From Chitinophagales bacterium (GTDB taxonomy: Bacteria > Bacteroidota > Bacteroidia > Chitinophagales > LD1): DNA of 64,000 bases. The translations under genes were made by a program, and so were the position numbers. The first letter of the stretch is position 1. The number at the start of each line of letters is the position of its first letter. Below the pieces are notes generated by a model. The model was not told the origin of the DNA. It searched no databases and saw nothing but the letters and a program-made list of their open reading frames with translations. The stretch lies in assembly GCA_016787045.1 (NCBI GenBank), contig JAEUVA010000019.1, positions 1-64,000 of the forward strand, read 5' to 3'. Shown piece by piece: positions 55,430 through 63,771 of the stretch.

Positions 55430-55438
55430 GCTGCGAAA

Positions 55439-55789
55439 TTATCTGAAATAGGAGAGGTCTTTTTTGGGTGCCGAGGGTGGCGGTGGAGGGGTATTGTCTT
55501 CGTCACTTTTTTGCTGCTTGCCTTCGTTGATGATTTGCTTGCGGAAGTAAAAAAACAAAAGCGTAACTAAACCTAAGGCAAGGGGCTGCATATACACAGC
55601 GGTACGCATGCCTTCTTCACTCTTCAAAATATCTTTGCCGTACATATTGATGAGTGTGTAGCCAATTAAAAATTCTATCAGCAAAAACGCAGCCAAAAAA
55701 TTAAGTAAGTACCGCAAAGGCGAAAGGCCATTTGTTTTAGCGTTTCGGTAGAGTATGCTGCTCAAAATAGTTACCAAAATTATATCCAT
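55439..55789 (-). CDS. Small membrane protein with proline-rich tail
   Basis: This 116-residue protein has about three hydrophobic segments (ILVTILSSILY, YLLNFLAAFLLIEFLIGYTLI and LALGLVTLLFFYF). A charged cytoplasmic tail with five consecutive prolines ends in KKDLSYFR. I recognise no family. The start follows the MmcQ/YjbR gene by one base, so the two are probably translated from one mRNA. The function is unknown. Confidence 0.78.
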   Translation of the reverse strand: MDIILVTILSSILYRNAKTNGLSPLRYLLNFLAAFLLIEFLIGYTLINMYGKDILKSEEGMRTAVYMQPLALGLVTLLFFYFRKQIINEGKQQKSDEDNTPPPPPSAPKKDLSYFR

Positions 55790-55790
55790 A

Positions 55791-56150
55791 TCAACTGTTC
55801 ATTATTTGTTCACGAATCTTTTTGGGCATCTTTTTTATTACTTCTTGGTAGGAGTGATCTATCATCCACAACAAATCTTTGCGGGGGATATTACCCGTGC
55901 CAAAGTAAACCGAATTCCACATTTTTTTGTTCATGTGGTAACCGGGTTTAACATCTTCATACTTTTCGCGGTACTCTTCAATTAACGTTTCATCCATCTT
56001 TAGATTGCAGTAAAGTGGCTCGTTATCTAAACCCACGAGCAAAAACATCTTACCCGCTACCTTAAACACCAGTACTTCTTCGCCAAACGGAAAGCCCTCG
56101 GTTACTTGTGGTTTGGCTAAGCAGTAGTCGCGAATTTCTTCAATGTTCAT
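55791..56150 (-). CDS. MmcQ/YjbR family protein
   Basis: This 119-residue protein matches the MmcQ/YjbR family (double-wing, CyaY-like fold): YCLAKPQVTEGFPFGEEVLVFKV at the start, KMFLLVGLDN and YCNLKMD in the middle, HMNKKMWNSVYF and MIDHSYQEVIKKMP near the end. These proteins are small and often said to bind DNA; the biochemical role is not established. It overlaps the end of the sulfatase-fold gene by four bases (ATGA on the minus strand), so the two are coupled. Confidence 0.93.
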   Translation of the reverse strand: MNIEEIRDYCLAKPQVTEGFPFGEEVLVFKVAGKMFLLVGLDNEPLYCNLKMDETLIEEYREKYEDVKPGYHMNKKMWNSVYFGTGNIPRKDLLWMIDHSYQEVIKKMPKKIREQIMNS

Positions 56151-57511
56151 TTGCCTTTGTTCATCACCTTGTCTGAAAATACATTAAATTCTTTTATTCT
56201 TTCTTCTAAATATGATTTACGCTCGGCATCTAACTTGGCTTCCACTAGCGGATTAAAATTATTCTCTACGTATTCAAACCTTGGTTCATCGCCCTGGGCA
56301 CCCACCGGAGCAGCCATCCACTTGCCGGCACGCCATACGTAGCGCATATTGCCTTCAATAAACGCCAACTGGTTGTATTTGTATTTGTCTAAGGTTTTGC
56401 CTTCGTTATCGTACCAGAAACTTTGTAAGAAGGGTAAGTTGTGCGGTGTTTCTTCCATGAGTGTTTCCGGGCTATTTGGAGTTAAGCCAACAGCTCGTAA
56501 AACATCTTGTTGCATAAACCTGGAACTAACGTTGTACGATTTTACGGCTGCCGGTTTATGCTCATGATCCATCCAAAAAAGAGGCACGCGGTTTCCGCCA
56601 TCTGTTACGTTGCTAAAGTGGTATTGCCACCCTTGGTCGCCAAAGTTATCGCCATGGTCGCTGCAAAAAATTACCAAGTTGTCTTGCCCTTCGTGCATTT
56701 CTCTGCAAAAGTCATTTACATCTTGCTGAATGAGTTTCCAAGCTAATTGTTGTTTGGTACGCAGCAGGTCAAGGTCTGCTTGGGTAAGCGTTTGCTTATC
56801 TGTTTTCAAAAAACTTTGTGATAGAAAGTGGAACAAAATTTTCCATTCGTACAATTTACCGAGCATGCTTTTGTTGAGCAGGGCAAACGTATCGGCTATA
56901 TGGTAGGGATAGTGTGTTTCCATGAGGTTGATAAACATAAACACTCCTTGGCCCTTGGCATTGTTTTCGGCAATCATCTTTTTGGCGGCACCAAATGCTT
57001 CGTGCGAAATTTTTTGTGCCCAGGCCACTCCTTGGCGTAAGTCTTCGCTGGCTTTTTCAAAAACCAAATCTTTGGGCTTAAGCAGCATTCTGCGTATGCG
57101 CGGGCGGTTGAGGGCCAAAACCGTTTTGAGGAACAAGTTGTGCTTGCTTTCTACCATTTGCCAACCCTTGTGCATTTCGTCAAACCCGCTGTTTACATTA
57201 AAAATTTCGGTAGTAACCGGATTAGAAGTGATTTGGATGGATTTGTAGCCGGCTTGTTTCATCAGCCGGGGGAGTGATGGAGTATCATCACCTAACCACC
57301 GGGTTTGCGATGTAGCGCCATGTTGATGCGGCAATAGACCAGTAAACATGCAACTGGTACCGGGCAGCGTCCAGCAGCCCGAAGAGCGGGCATTTAGAAA
57401 CTGAATGGCATTTTGCTCCAAATATGGCACTCCGGGGCTACCGTCTTTATAGGCCGAATCAAACCGCAAACTATCGGCCACTATCAATATTACATTACGT
57501 GGTTTACTCAA
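56147..57511 (-). CDS. Sulfatase-fold hydrolase without a formylglycine cysteine
   Basis: This 454-residue alkaline-phosphatase-superfamily enzyme starts with the metal-binding VILIVADSLRFDSA. The nucleophile region is GCWTLPGTSCMFTGLLPHQHGA. Aligned with the sulfatase C-x-P-S-R motif, the nucleophile position holds threonine (TLPGT), so formylglycine formation is not expected and the enzyme may be a phosphoesterase- or phosphotransferase-like relative. Later metal ligands appear in FCSDHGDNFGDQGWQYHFS. There is no signal peptide, so a cytosolic enzyme is implied. It is translationally coupled to the MmcQ/YjbR gene. The substrate is unknown. Confidence 0.88.
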   Translation of the reverse strand: MSKPRNVILIVADSLRFDSAYKDGSPGVPYLEQNAIQFLNARSSGCWTLPGTSCMFTGLLPHQHGATSQTRWLGDDTPSLPRLMKQAGYKSIQITSNPVTTEIFNVNSGFDEMHKGWQMVESKHNLFLKTVLALNRPRIRRMLLKPKDLVFEKASEDLRQGVAWAQKISHEAFGAAKKMIAENNAKGQGVFMFINLMETHYPYHIADTFALLNKSMLGKLYEWKILFHFLSQSFLKTDKQTLTQADLDLLRTKQQLAWKLIQQDVNDFCREMHEGQDNLVIFCSDHGDNFGDQGWQYHFSNVTDGGNRVPLFWMDHEHKPAAVKSYNVSSRFMQQDVLRAVGLTPNSPETLMEETPHNLPFLQSFWYDNEGKTLDKYKYNQLAFIEGNMRYVWRAGKWMAAPVGAQGDEPRFEYVENNFNPLVEAKLDAERKSYLEERIKEFNVFSDKVMNKGK

Positions 57512-57606
57512 CTTTATGGTGCATTTTGAGGGGCGAATGTAGGCGGCTATTCAGCATTACAAAGCATAGGGTAACTGATTTTGATTAGCGAAATATTCAC
57601 TATTAA

Positions 57607-58389
57607 TCAGAGATAATACTTAGCGCTAAATTCTTTCAGATGTTTTTCGGCATGCATATAGTCGGGCATTATCTGCTCTACTACTTTCCAAAACTGTGCA
57701 GAGTGGTTATGGTGTATTAAATGCGCTAACTCATGTATCAGCACATAGTCTATCACTTTTTTTGGAGCAAACATGAGCCGTACCGAAATCACAATGTTGC
57801 CATCGTGCGAGCAGTGTCCCCAAAAACTAGTGGCGTATTTTAGCCGTACGCTTTTTACCTGGCGCTTAAAAAAGCGCTCATTGAGTTCAGAAATGCGCTG
57901 TGAAATAATGGGTTGATAGTGCTTGGCTATGCACTTGGCTACCAAATATGACGAAGCATTGTCTTGCACTTCTTTGGTAAGCCCCTTAGCCAATTGAAGC
58001 ACAATATTGTTTTTGAAAATTTTGGCGGTGCTTTTGTTTTGGTCATTGTAAAATACCGAAATCACAAACTCTGTATCTCCTACACGCAGCACTTCCCCAT
58101 TAGTGTAGTGGCGCTGGGGCAATGTATCTAATAGCTGTGGCTTACCATCCAACTTTTCTTTGGCCCATTTGAGCAGTTTATCAATATTTTGGCGCTGCTC
58201 ACTTTTGTTTTGATAGCGGTTGATGCGTATCAAAATACCGTTTTTATTGATGCTTACCCGGTTATTTGGCCGTGGCTCAAACACAATACGTACAGGCACG
58301 CGGCTACCATGTGCCTCTATTTCAAAGTTGGTTTGCAACTCTGGCTCGCGCTCAATTTCAGGGGTGGTATCAAATAAATTCAACAGCAT
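57607..58389 (-). CDS. YgjP-like (DUF45/WLM) metallopeptidase
   Basis: This 260-residue protein has the zinc motif VLIHELAHLIHHNHSAQFWK (HELAH, residues around 212-216). The N-terminal beta domain (PVRIVFEPRPNNRVSINKNG) and the KSVRLKYATSFWGHCSHDG segment identify the M48-like YgjP/DUF45 group. Such proteins are predicted cytosolic metallopeptidases with unknown targets. The ATG at 58389 gives MLLNLFDTTPE. The gene is transcribed alone, with a hairpin-containing 175-base region upstream shared with the divergent lipoprotein gene. Confidence 0.92.
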   Translation of the reverse strand: MLLNLFDTTPEIEREPELQTNFEIEAHGSRVPVRIVFEPRPNNRVSINKNGILIRINRYQNKSEQRQNIDKLLKWAKEKLDGKPQLLDTLPQRHYTNGEVLRVGDTEFVISVFYNDQNKSTAKIFKNNIVLQLAKGLTKEVQDNASSYLVAKCIAKHYQPIISQRISELNERFFKRQVKSVRLKYATSFWGHCSHDGNIVISVRLMFAPKKVIDYVLIHELAHLIHHNHSAQFWKVVEQIMPDYMHAEKHLKEFSAKYYL

Positions 58390-58485
58390 TTACAGGGGGT
58401 GAAAATGTGATTTGCCGGCCAGAATTGCCGGGTATTTTTTCAACAAGCGAAAGTACAAGATGCAATTTGCAATAAATTTTTGCCC

Positions 58486-58503
58486 ATCCCCGAAAAAGGG
58501 GAT
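58486..58503. promoter_or_regulatory. Inverted repeat upstream of a small lipoprotein gene
   Basis: ATCCCC-GAAAAA-GGGGAT is a perfect 6-bp inverted repeat with a six-base centre, placed between divergent genes and 61 bases before the lipoprotein start. No T run follows. It could be an operator or a transcribed hairpin; the 175-base gap holds no gene. Confidence 0.4.
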
Positions 58504-58564
58504 TGACACACGTTGTTTAAATGTGTTCATTTACCGGCAATTATTCACCCCTAAACCCTGAGTT

Positions 58565-58900
58565 ATGAAAAAAACTTATTTGTTTTTGCTGCCAATGTTA
58601 GTTATTACGTTGGCTTTGTGTTATTTTTCTTCGTGCAATAATCGCCCGAGTGGTGGCGGTGGCGGTACCACCGAGGCACCACCGGAGGCACAGCGCCAGC
58701 GTTGCGATACGCTTAGATTACGTCAAGATTGTTTTGTGCAAGTGCGCGATACCGTGTGGGGCCGCAGAGTGAGCAACAATACTTGTGTTAAAGGATGGGG
58801 CATTTGCTATGGCCCGGTGAGCGAAGATCAAACTAACAGCATTGTAGTTGGTGTTCGCGATCAAACGCCTATTGAGGGCGGTGGTTGCCCTTGTCCGTAA
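58565..58900 (+). CDS. Small cysteine-containing lipoprotein
   Basis: This 111-residue protein has a signal peptide (MKKTYLFLLPMLVITLALCY) and a lipidation cysteine in FSSCNNRP. A glycine-rich linker follows, then about 70 residues with several cysteines (CDTLRLRQDCF, NNTCVKGWGICYGP, ending GGGCPCP). These may form disulfides or bind a metal. No family is recognised. It is convergent with the following helical-repeat gene and overlaps its end by 32 bases. Confidence 0.75.
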   Translation: MKKTYLFLLPMLVITLALCYFSSCNNRPSGGGGGTTEAPPEAQRQRCDTLRLRQDCFVQVRDTVWGRRVSNNTCVKGWGICYGPVSEDQTNSIVVGVRDQTPIEGGGCPCP

Positions 58901-60350
58901 CGGGCCATTGCTGCATGATGGCCAATAGCTGTATCCACTGCGATGTGGGGTTCATCTGCAATACTTTATCTATTGTCTTTACATCAGGCGGGCGGTTGTC
59001 TGCCTGATGTATTTTTTTTCCAATAGCTTCGGTTACATAGTCTAACAACAGCGAAGGTGATTGTTGTTGAATCAATCTGCGATAGCTGCGCCATTTCATA
59101 TCGGCCAAATCATACTCACGCAACAAAAGGTGATTGATTAACTCTAGTGTTCGCATCAGTACAGTAATAAAATTATATCGGCTACTACGACCAACATAAT
59201 CCAGCAATTGGTTAATGTACTTCTGTGATTGTATGTAATTTCTGGAGAAAAAGCACAGCAGCGAAAGGTTACAGTTTAGGGTTATTATTTTGCCTTCGGG
59301 CAACTTGTTGGCGTATTTGGCTATACCGCTATCGGTATATTTTATCAACTCATCTATGCTTTCATATTTTTTTACATTCATTAAGTAGATGATTTCATCA
59401 GTAACCACCCCATACCATCGCTCCATTTCTTCTAAGTCGGTTTGGCACTTCAACTGTTTAAGTTCGGCCAAAATAGGGGGATACAAATCAAATCGCTCTA
59501 GCATCATGGCCGCAGCAAGGTAGTTGCCATATCCGCTGATAATGCGCGAGGGGCTTTGGCTCAGAAACGCGTACTCTGGATTTTTAAGTAGCGCAACTAC
59601 TTCGGAGGCGGCCTCAAATGCCGCTTCATAGTTTCGCATGGCATCGTGGTAAGTATTGGCACAGGCAAGGTACATTAATCTGGAACGCTTGGGCAATAGT
59701 GGATGTTTGGCGCATTCTTCTAACTGCGTATATATACGTTCGGCTTCCTGCCTGCGTGGTTGCCATTCATCGTTACGATCTATTTCAAACAAATAAGAGT
59801 TGTAAATGCGTACTTGTCTCTGTAACCGTACTTTCTCTAATAGTTCGTTTTCTTTTAGCTCAAATTCAGCGGCTGTAATCTGCTTTAGTTTAGACGAGCG
59901 GATGTTCAGATTATGCATGTAATTGAGCACATTCATTTGCTCAGCAAAGAGTTCGGCATCCTCTGCCAGTTCATATAGCTTTTCCAACATTCGATAGGCC
60001 TCTATCATTCGGTTTTTGGAGAGCAAAAACTGTACGTCTATCATCATTTCATGCGCTCGTATCTCGGGGTCGGTGCCGGTACGATAGTTGCGCATAACTT
60101 TCAGAATCAATTCAAATAGTTGATTTTTTTCCCACGCAAAGTTTTTCATATAACTTCGCTTGCGAAATTTTTTTCTAAATTCTGTATCGCTGTATTTATC
60201 GGTTGCCCAGTTGTTGAGGTCATCAAACAACCGCTGATAGTTAGATTTTTGTTTATCTGATGCAAAACGGGTGGCATACACCTGAAAGTATCGTTTCTCG
60301 GTGGCATTCAGCGACTTAACTAACTCAAAAAGGGTTTCGGGGTTTTGCAT
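58869..60350 (-). CDS. Uncharacterised helical-repeat (TPR-like) protein
   Basis: This 493-residue, almost entirely helical protein lacks a signal peptide. The N-terminus NPETLFELVKSLNATEKRYFQVY is a recurring start in Bacteroidota proteins of this size. The remainder consists of paired helices (EAYRMLEKLYELAEDAELFAEQ, YEAAFEAASEVVALLK) that suggest alpha-solenoid or TPR repeats. No catalytic motif or named domain is recognised. Similar proteins often lie beside cysteine-peptidase or lipoprotein genes, but the role is unknown. It is divergent from the papain-like gene, with a 53-base gap. Confidence 0.82.
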   Translation of the reverse strand: MQNPETLFELVKSLNATEKRYFQVYATRFASDKQKSNYQRLFDDLNNWATDKYSDTEFRKKFRKRSYMKNFAWEKNQLFELILKVMRNYRTGTDPEIRAHEMMIDVQFLLSKNRMIEAYRMLEKLYELAEDAELFAEQMNVLNYMHNLNIRSSKLKQITAAEFELKENELLEKVRLQRQVRIYNSYLFEIDRNDEWQPRRQEAERIYTQLEECAKHPLLPKRSRLMYLACANTYHDAMRNYEAAFEAASEVVALLKNPEYAFLSQSPSRIISGYGNYLAAAMMLERFDLYPPILAELKQLKCQTDLEEMERWYGVVTDEIIYLMNVKKYESIDELIKYTDSGIAKYANKLPEGKIITLNCNLSLLCFFSRNYIQSQKYINQLLDYVGRSSRYNFITVLMRTLELINHLLLREYDLADMKWRSYRRLIQQQSPSLLLDYVTEAIGKKIHQADNRPPDVKTIDKVLQMNPTSQWIQLLAIMQQWPVTDKGNHRPQ

Positions 60351-60403
60351 GAATTTGTAGATGTGAATAAATGTTTTTTTACATTGTAAGCAAATTCACC
60401 CCT

Positions 60404-61714
60404 ATGATTCGCTATCTTGTTGCAGGTCTTTTGGGCATAGTTTTTTTCAACCATTCTGTTGCGCAGTTGCCCTCCGGTTTTTTTTTGGTGCCGGATAGTG
60501 CGTTTTACTCTACTGCAGTGGTTAGGTATGCTACATCGGGCTCTGCAGGTAGTTTTCCGTGTACGGTGGATTTGCGGCCTGTAATGCCACCGGTGATTAA
60601 GCAGGTAAACCATACCGATTGTGCCGCTCACATAGTGGGTTTTGCAGTGGCCGGTTACATGAAACACAAGATCATGGGAGCAACCTACACCCATGATGAT
60701 GGCCGTTGGAACAAGGACAACCTTTTTTCACCATTCTTTTTGCATAACCCCAGTGCAAGGGTTCCGGCAGAGGTGGAAACTACATGGGGAATTTGTCAAA
60801 CGCCCCCCGGCCTTGGTACCGTAATCGGCAACTATAACGCAGCCGGTTGTTGCAATTTGAATTGTTTTTTTCCGGATACTACCTCGCCTATGTTTTGTGT
60901 TCCTACACCTTCGGCAAGTTGCTATACTCAGGCCTCTGCTTATCGCCCACTTAACCATACCGTACTGGCCAGTTCCACGGACCCGGGAACCGATATGGTA
61001 ATGACAGATGCAATATTGCAGGAAATAAGAAACTTGCTAGCAGAAGGTATTCCGGTAATTGTGGGCGTACTGGTAGATAAATTTTCGGTTTTTAAAGGGC
61101 ACACCAATAAACCCAGCGGCTACGAATGGGTGCCAACCACCACGGAAAGGGATTATCATGCCATGCTGGTAGTTGGGTACGAGCACAAAAAGAAGCGCTT
61201 TATTTTGCGCAATACATTGGGCGAAAACTGGGGTGATGGGGGCTATATGCGTATTTCATACAGTAATTTTAAGGCCAGAGCGTACAGTGCATTTTACTAT
61301 CCCTTGCAGTACAGAGTAAGTGTATTGCGTGCCGATTCTTCGGCCATGGCATTTGTTCCAAGCCAAAACACGCAAGAACCGCAGCCCGCCAAATACAAGA
61401 AAAGACGGGACCTGACTAAAGGTACATTTATTGAAATTGAAAAACAGCGAATTGCTTATCTGAATAGCGAAAGTGGTAAAGGAAGTCTGTTTAGTATCAC
61501 AGAGCCGGAATCTGGTGTGGTTACGTCATTTTATGCGTTTAAACATCAACCCGTTCAATTTGCCGTAAGCGGTAAAATGTTTGAGTTTACTTTGCAAGAC
61601 CGTACAAAAAATGGCGTAGTATTTGCCTACAAGCAGTTGTCAATTTCGCAACAAGAGTTTATTAAACAACAAACCGATAAGGTTAAATCGCAACTCAAAT
61701 TGATGATAAAATAG
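60404..61714 (+). CDS. Papain-like (C1) cysteine protease, secreted
   Basis: This protein of about 436 residues has a signal peptide (MIRYLVAGLLGIVFFNHSVAQ). Papain landmarks occur in order: the oxyanion Gln and catalytic Cys in IKQVNHTDCAAH, the catalytic His in DYHAMLVVGYE, and the catalytic Asn with the Gly-rich strand in FILRNTLGENWGDGGYMRI. The motif around the cysteine deviates from the classic GxCWAF, having CAAH instead. A domain of about 120 residues follows the protease (from KKRRDLTKGTF) with no recognised match. The start is the ATG at 60404; a longer frame would precede the signal peptide. Confidence 0.85.
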   Translation: MIRYLVAGLLGIVFFNHSVAQLPSGFFLVPDSAFYSTAVVRYATSGSAGSFPCTVDLRPVMPPVIKQVNHTDCAAHIVGFAVAGYMKHKIMGATYTHDDGRWNKDNLFSPFFLHNPSARVPAEVETTWGICQTPPGLGTVIGNYNAAGCCNLNCFFPDTTSPMFCVPTPSASCYTQASAYRPLNHTVLASSTDPGTDMVMTDAILQEIRNLLAEGIPVIVGVLVDKFSVFKGHTNKPSGYEWVPTTTERDYHAMLVVGYEHKKKRFILRNTLGENWGDGGYMRISYSNFKARAYSAFYYPLQYRVSVLRADSSAMAFVPSQNTQEPQPAKYKKRRDLTKGTFIEIEKQRIAYLNSESGKGSLFSITEPESGVVTSFYAFKHQPVQFAVSGKMFEFTLQDRTKNGVVFAYKQLSISQQEFIKQQTDKVKSQLKLMIK

Positions 61715-61764
61715 GGAGGTTGTTAACTCGTTAAGCCGTTAAATCCGCCAAATAGTATAGTTTC

Positions 61765-61791
61765 TCAACCCCTTATCAGTAAAGGGTTTGA
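61765..61791. promoter_or_regulatory. Inverted repeat upstream of the beta-helix lipoprotein gene
   Basis: TCAACCCCTT and AAGGGTTTGA form a 10-bp inverted repeat with one mismatch around a seven-base centre, in the 188-base gap after the protease gene. The right half with its flank (CAGTAAAGGGTTTGA) recurs with one difference at 63158-63172. It could serve as a terminator-like hairpin or an operator. Confidence 0.4.
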
Positions 61792-61902
61792 AGGATATTT
61801 CACGGCATAAAACCAAGGATTAGAACCCCAATGCTGCTGCCTAAATTGGTTTCGGCACAGCGGGCATGGCGCATAGCATTGCATCATAAAATCTAATGTG
61901 CC

Positions 61903-63096
61903 ATGAAACCAAACATAATAATGCAACGCACTACGGTATCTGTAGCGGCAGCTTTACTTACACTTCTTTTTGCTTGTAAAAAAGAGGACAACACACTATC
62001 TAATTTGCCCGTTGAGCGCAAAAACACTGCTAACATGGTGGTGATTGATGCGCAACAAATTAACACCAATACAGTATGGAAAGACCACCAAAACGGGGTA
62101 GATTACTTAGTGAAAGGGTTACTGATAATCAGCAACGGCAATTTAACCATTACACCCGGTGTAACAGTGATGTTTGAAGAAAATGCCGGATTATTGGTAA
62201 CAGAAGAAGGGTCGCTCACAGCCATAGGCACCTCAAGCGACCCCATTTGGTTTACTTCGGTAGTGAACAAGCGTGGCTCGTGGAAGGGAATCTCCATTTT
62301 AAGCAGTAGCAGCAAAAATGTTTTGAGCCATTGCAAGGTAGAATTGGCAGGTGGCGAAAACACTTTTGGCAAAGCCAACATCATACTTGGTTCAACTCAA
62401 AATCAGGCAAGAGCAGAAATCAGTTATTGCGAGATACGTACCTCATCATCAGCCGGGCTGTTGGTACAGCATGAGAGTAGCCAACTTATCAACTTTGTGA
62501 GCAATGTATTCAACACCAATTCAGGTTATCCTCTCTCTGTGCCGGTAAATCATAGCGAAACAATTTCAACCTCTAACAAATTTATACACAACGGTAAAAC
62601 AGCTATAGAAATGAATAGCACTGGCGCGGTTACAATACCAATAGTGATAGGCGAAACCCCTCTGCCGGTGTGTTTTAATCAACCTGTTTTAGTTCAAAAC
62701 TCTATGACATTACTGCCGGGCGTGCGCATACAATTTTGCCCCGGAGGGGGTATAAGATTTGAAGAAAACGGACAGTTAATAGCTGTTGGACAGCCACAAA
62801 AACCCATTGTATTACAAGGCACTTACCAGGGTGCCGGGCAGTGGACTTCGTTAAAGTTTTATTCGCCCGGTGCTCAGAATAGGTTGGAGCATGTTTTTAT
62901 CACAGGTGGAGGGCGGCAAAGCCAAGCAATGTTTAACTTTTATGCGGGTCATGTGCAGGCACAAAATTGCACTTTCAGCAACAGTGCCTCCTCGGGGCTG
63001 TTTATAGTCAAATCAATAGTTAGCTACAATGCCGATATAGAAACCAACAATACATTTCTAAACAACGCATCGGCAGCCATTTTATGGGGCGAATAG
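61903..63096 (+). CDS. Right-handed beta-helix lipoprotein
   Basis: This 397-residue protein has a hydrophobic N-terminus and a lipobox in LLTLLFACKKEDN; the CKKED sequence resembles the Bacteroidota export signal that takes lipoproteins to the cell surface. The rest shows parallel beta-helix character, with repeated strands such as LTITPGVTVMFEENAGLLVTEEG and SLTAIGTSSDPIWFTS, and a second copy of the same theme (LLPGVRIQFCPGGGIRFEENG, LIAVGQPQKPIVLQG). This resembles right-handed beta-helix proteins that bind or degrade polysaccharide; no catalytic residues could be assigned. Confidence 0.88.
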   Translation: MKPNIIMQRTTVSVAAALLTLLFACKKEDNTLSNLPVERKNTANMVVIDAQQINTNTVWKDHQNGVDYLVKGLLIISNGNLTITPGVTVMFEENAGLLVTEEGSLTAIGTSSDPIWFTSVVNKRGSWKGISILSSSSKNVLSHCKVELAGGENTFGKANIILGSTQNQARAEISYCEIRTSSSAGLLVQHESSQLINFVSNVFNTNSGYPLSVPVNHSETISTSNKFIHNGKTAIEMNSTGAVTIPIVIGETPLPVCFNQPVLVQNSMTLLPGVRIQFCPGGGIRFEENGQLIAVGQPQKPIVLQGTYQGAGQWTSLKFYSPGAQNRLEHVFITGGGRQSQAMFNFYAGHVQAQNCTFSNSASSGLFIVKSIVSYNADIETNNTFLNNASAAILWGE

Positions 63097-63157
63097 GGCA
63101 AAATTTTGGGCATTTAGCTTCCGAAATTTCCTTTTTCAACTAACCTAAAACAGTTAC

Positions 63158-63172
63158 CAGTAAAGAGTTTGA
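63158..63172 (+). promoter_or_regulatory. Shared upstream element CAGTAAAGRGTTTGA
   Basis: CAGTAAAGAGTTTGA differs by one base from 61777-61791. Both copies end about 110 bases before a start codon (108 here, 112 there). A common regulatory element is possible but unproven. Confidence 0.3.
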
Positions 63173-63279
63173 GCCGAATGGGTTGAAAAAAAGGATGCTC
63201 AGAAAGCAAAAGTAGCACATCAAAATGGTTATAGCACAATTGAACGGTCAAGTACTATCGTTCTCACAAACAAATACCT

Positions 63280-63498
63280 ATGCCAAGTTTTAACGCAAAC
63301 ATTGCCCCATTAACCGGCCGCGAGTCCGAAATACTGGCAGAGTTCTCTAACGGACTAACCTCTAAACAAGTGTCAGGCAAATTAGGAATCAAGTTTGATA
63401 CTGTAGAAACATACCGCAAATCTATCCTCCGCAAGTTGGGCGCAACCAATACCACCATGGCGGTAGCCAACGCCCTGCGTTGGAGAATGATGATATAA
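63280..63498 (+). CDS. Stand-alone LuxR/GerE-type DNA-binding protein
   Basis: This 72-residue protein consists of little more than the LuxR-type helix-turn-helix. LTGRESEILAEFSNGLTSKQ is the conserved first helix region, and KLGIKFDTVETYRKSILRKLG is the recognition-helix part, followed by the dimer helix NTTMAVANALRW. There is no receiver domain, so it is not a normal response regulator. It would bind DNA as a dimer and may respond to a partner. The downstream tiny membrane-protein gene begins 8 bases after its stop and is probably co-transcribed. Confidence 0.9.
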   Translation: MPSFNANIAPLTGRESEILAEFSNGLTSKQVSGKLGIKFDTVETYRKSILRKLGATNTTMAVANALRWRMMI

Positions 63499-63505
63499 AC
63501 CCACC

Positions 63506-63640
63506 ATGCTCACCCATTACGGATACGTTTTACTGCTATTGGCTGGTCTAACAATAGGCATCAGCGCTATTGTGTGGATGTGTCTTCAGGATAAAAAGAA
63601 TCACCACAACAAGCGCGCTGAAAAGGATCAAGGCAGTTAA
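63506..63640 (+). CDS. Tiny single-pass membrane protein (44 aa)
   Basis: Its 44 codons begin with ATG 63506 and end at TAA 63638-63640. The first half is hydrophobic (YVLLLLAGLTIGISAIVWM) and the second half is a charged tail (QDKKNHHNKRAEKDQ). It begins 7 bases after the stop of the LuxR-type gene. The short membrane anchor with a soluble basic tail could tether or sense for the neighbouring regulator. No family is recognised and it may not be translated. Confidence 0.5.
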   Translation: MLTHYGYVLLLLAGLTIGISAIVWMCLQDKKNHHNKRAEKDQGS

Positions 63641-63771
63641 CGGCTTTTCCCTCTTCTACACAAATTTTTTAAGGGCACTTGCAACATTTAGCTGTAATTA
63701 ATTGTCTTTGCTGGCAGTATTTTAGCTCTGGCAAAACAAAATATATTTACACTTGAAATAACCCACATTAC

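Noticed and set aside
58501-58530. TTGACA before the small lipoprotein as a sigma-70 -35 box
   Set aside because: Bacteroidota promoters use TTTG and TAnnTTTG, and no matching -10 TATAAT was found at 17 bases.
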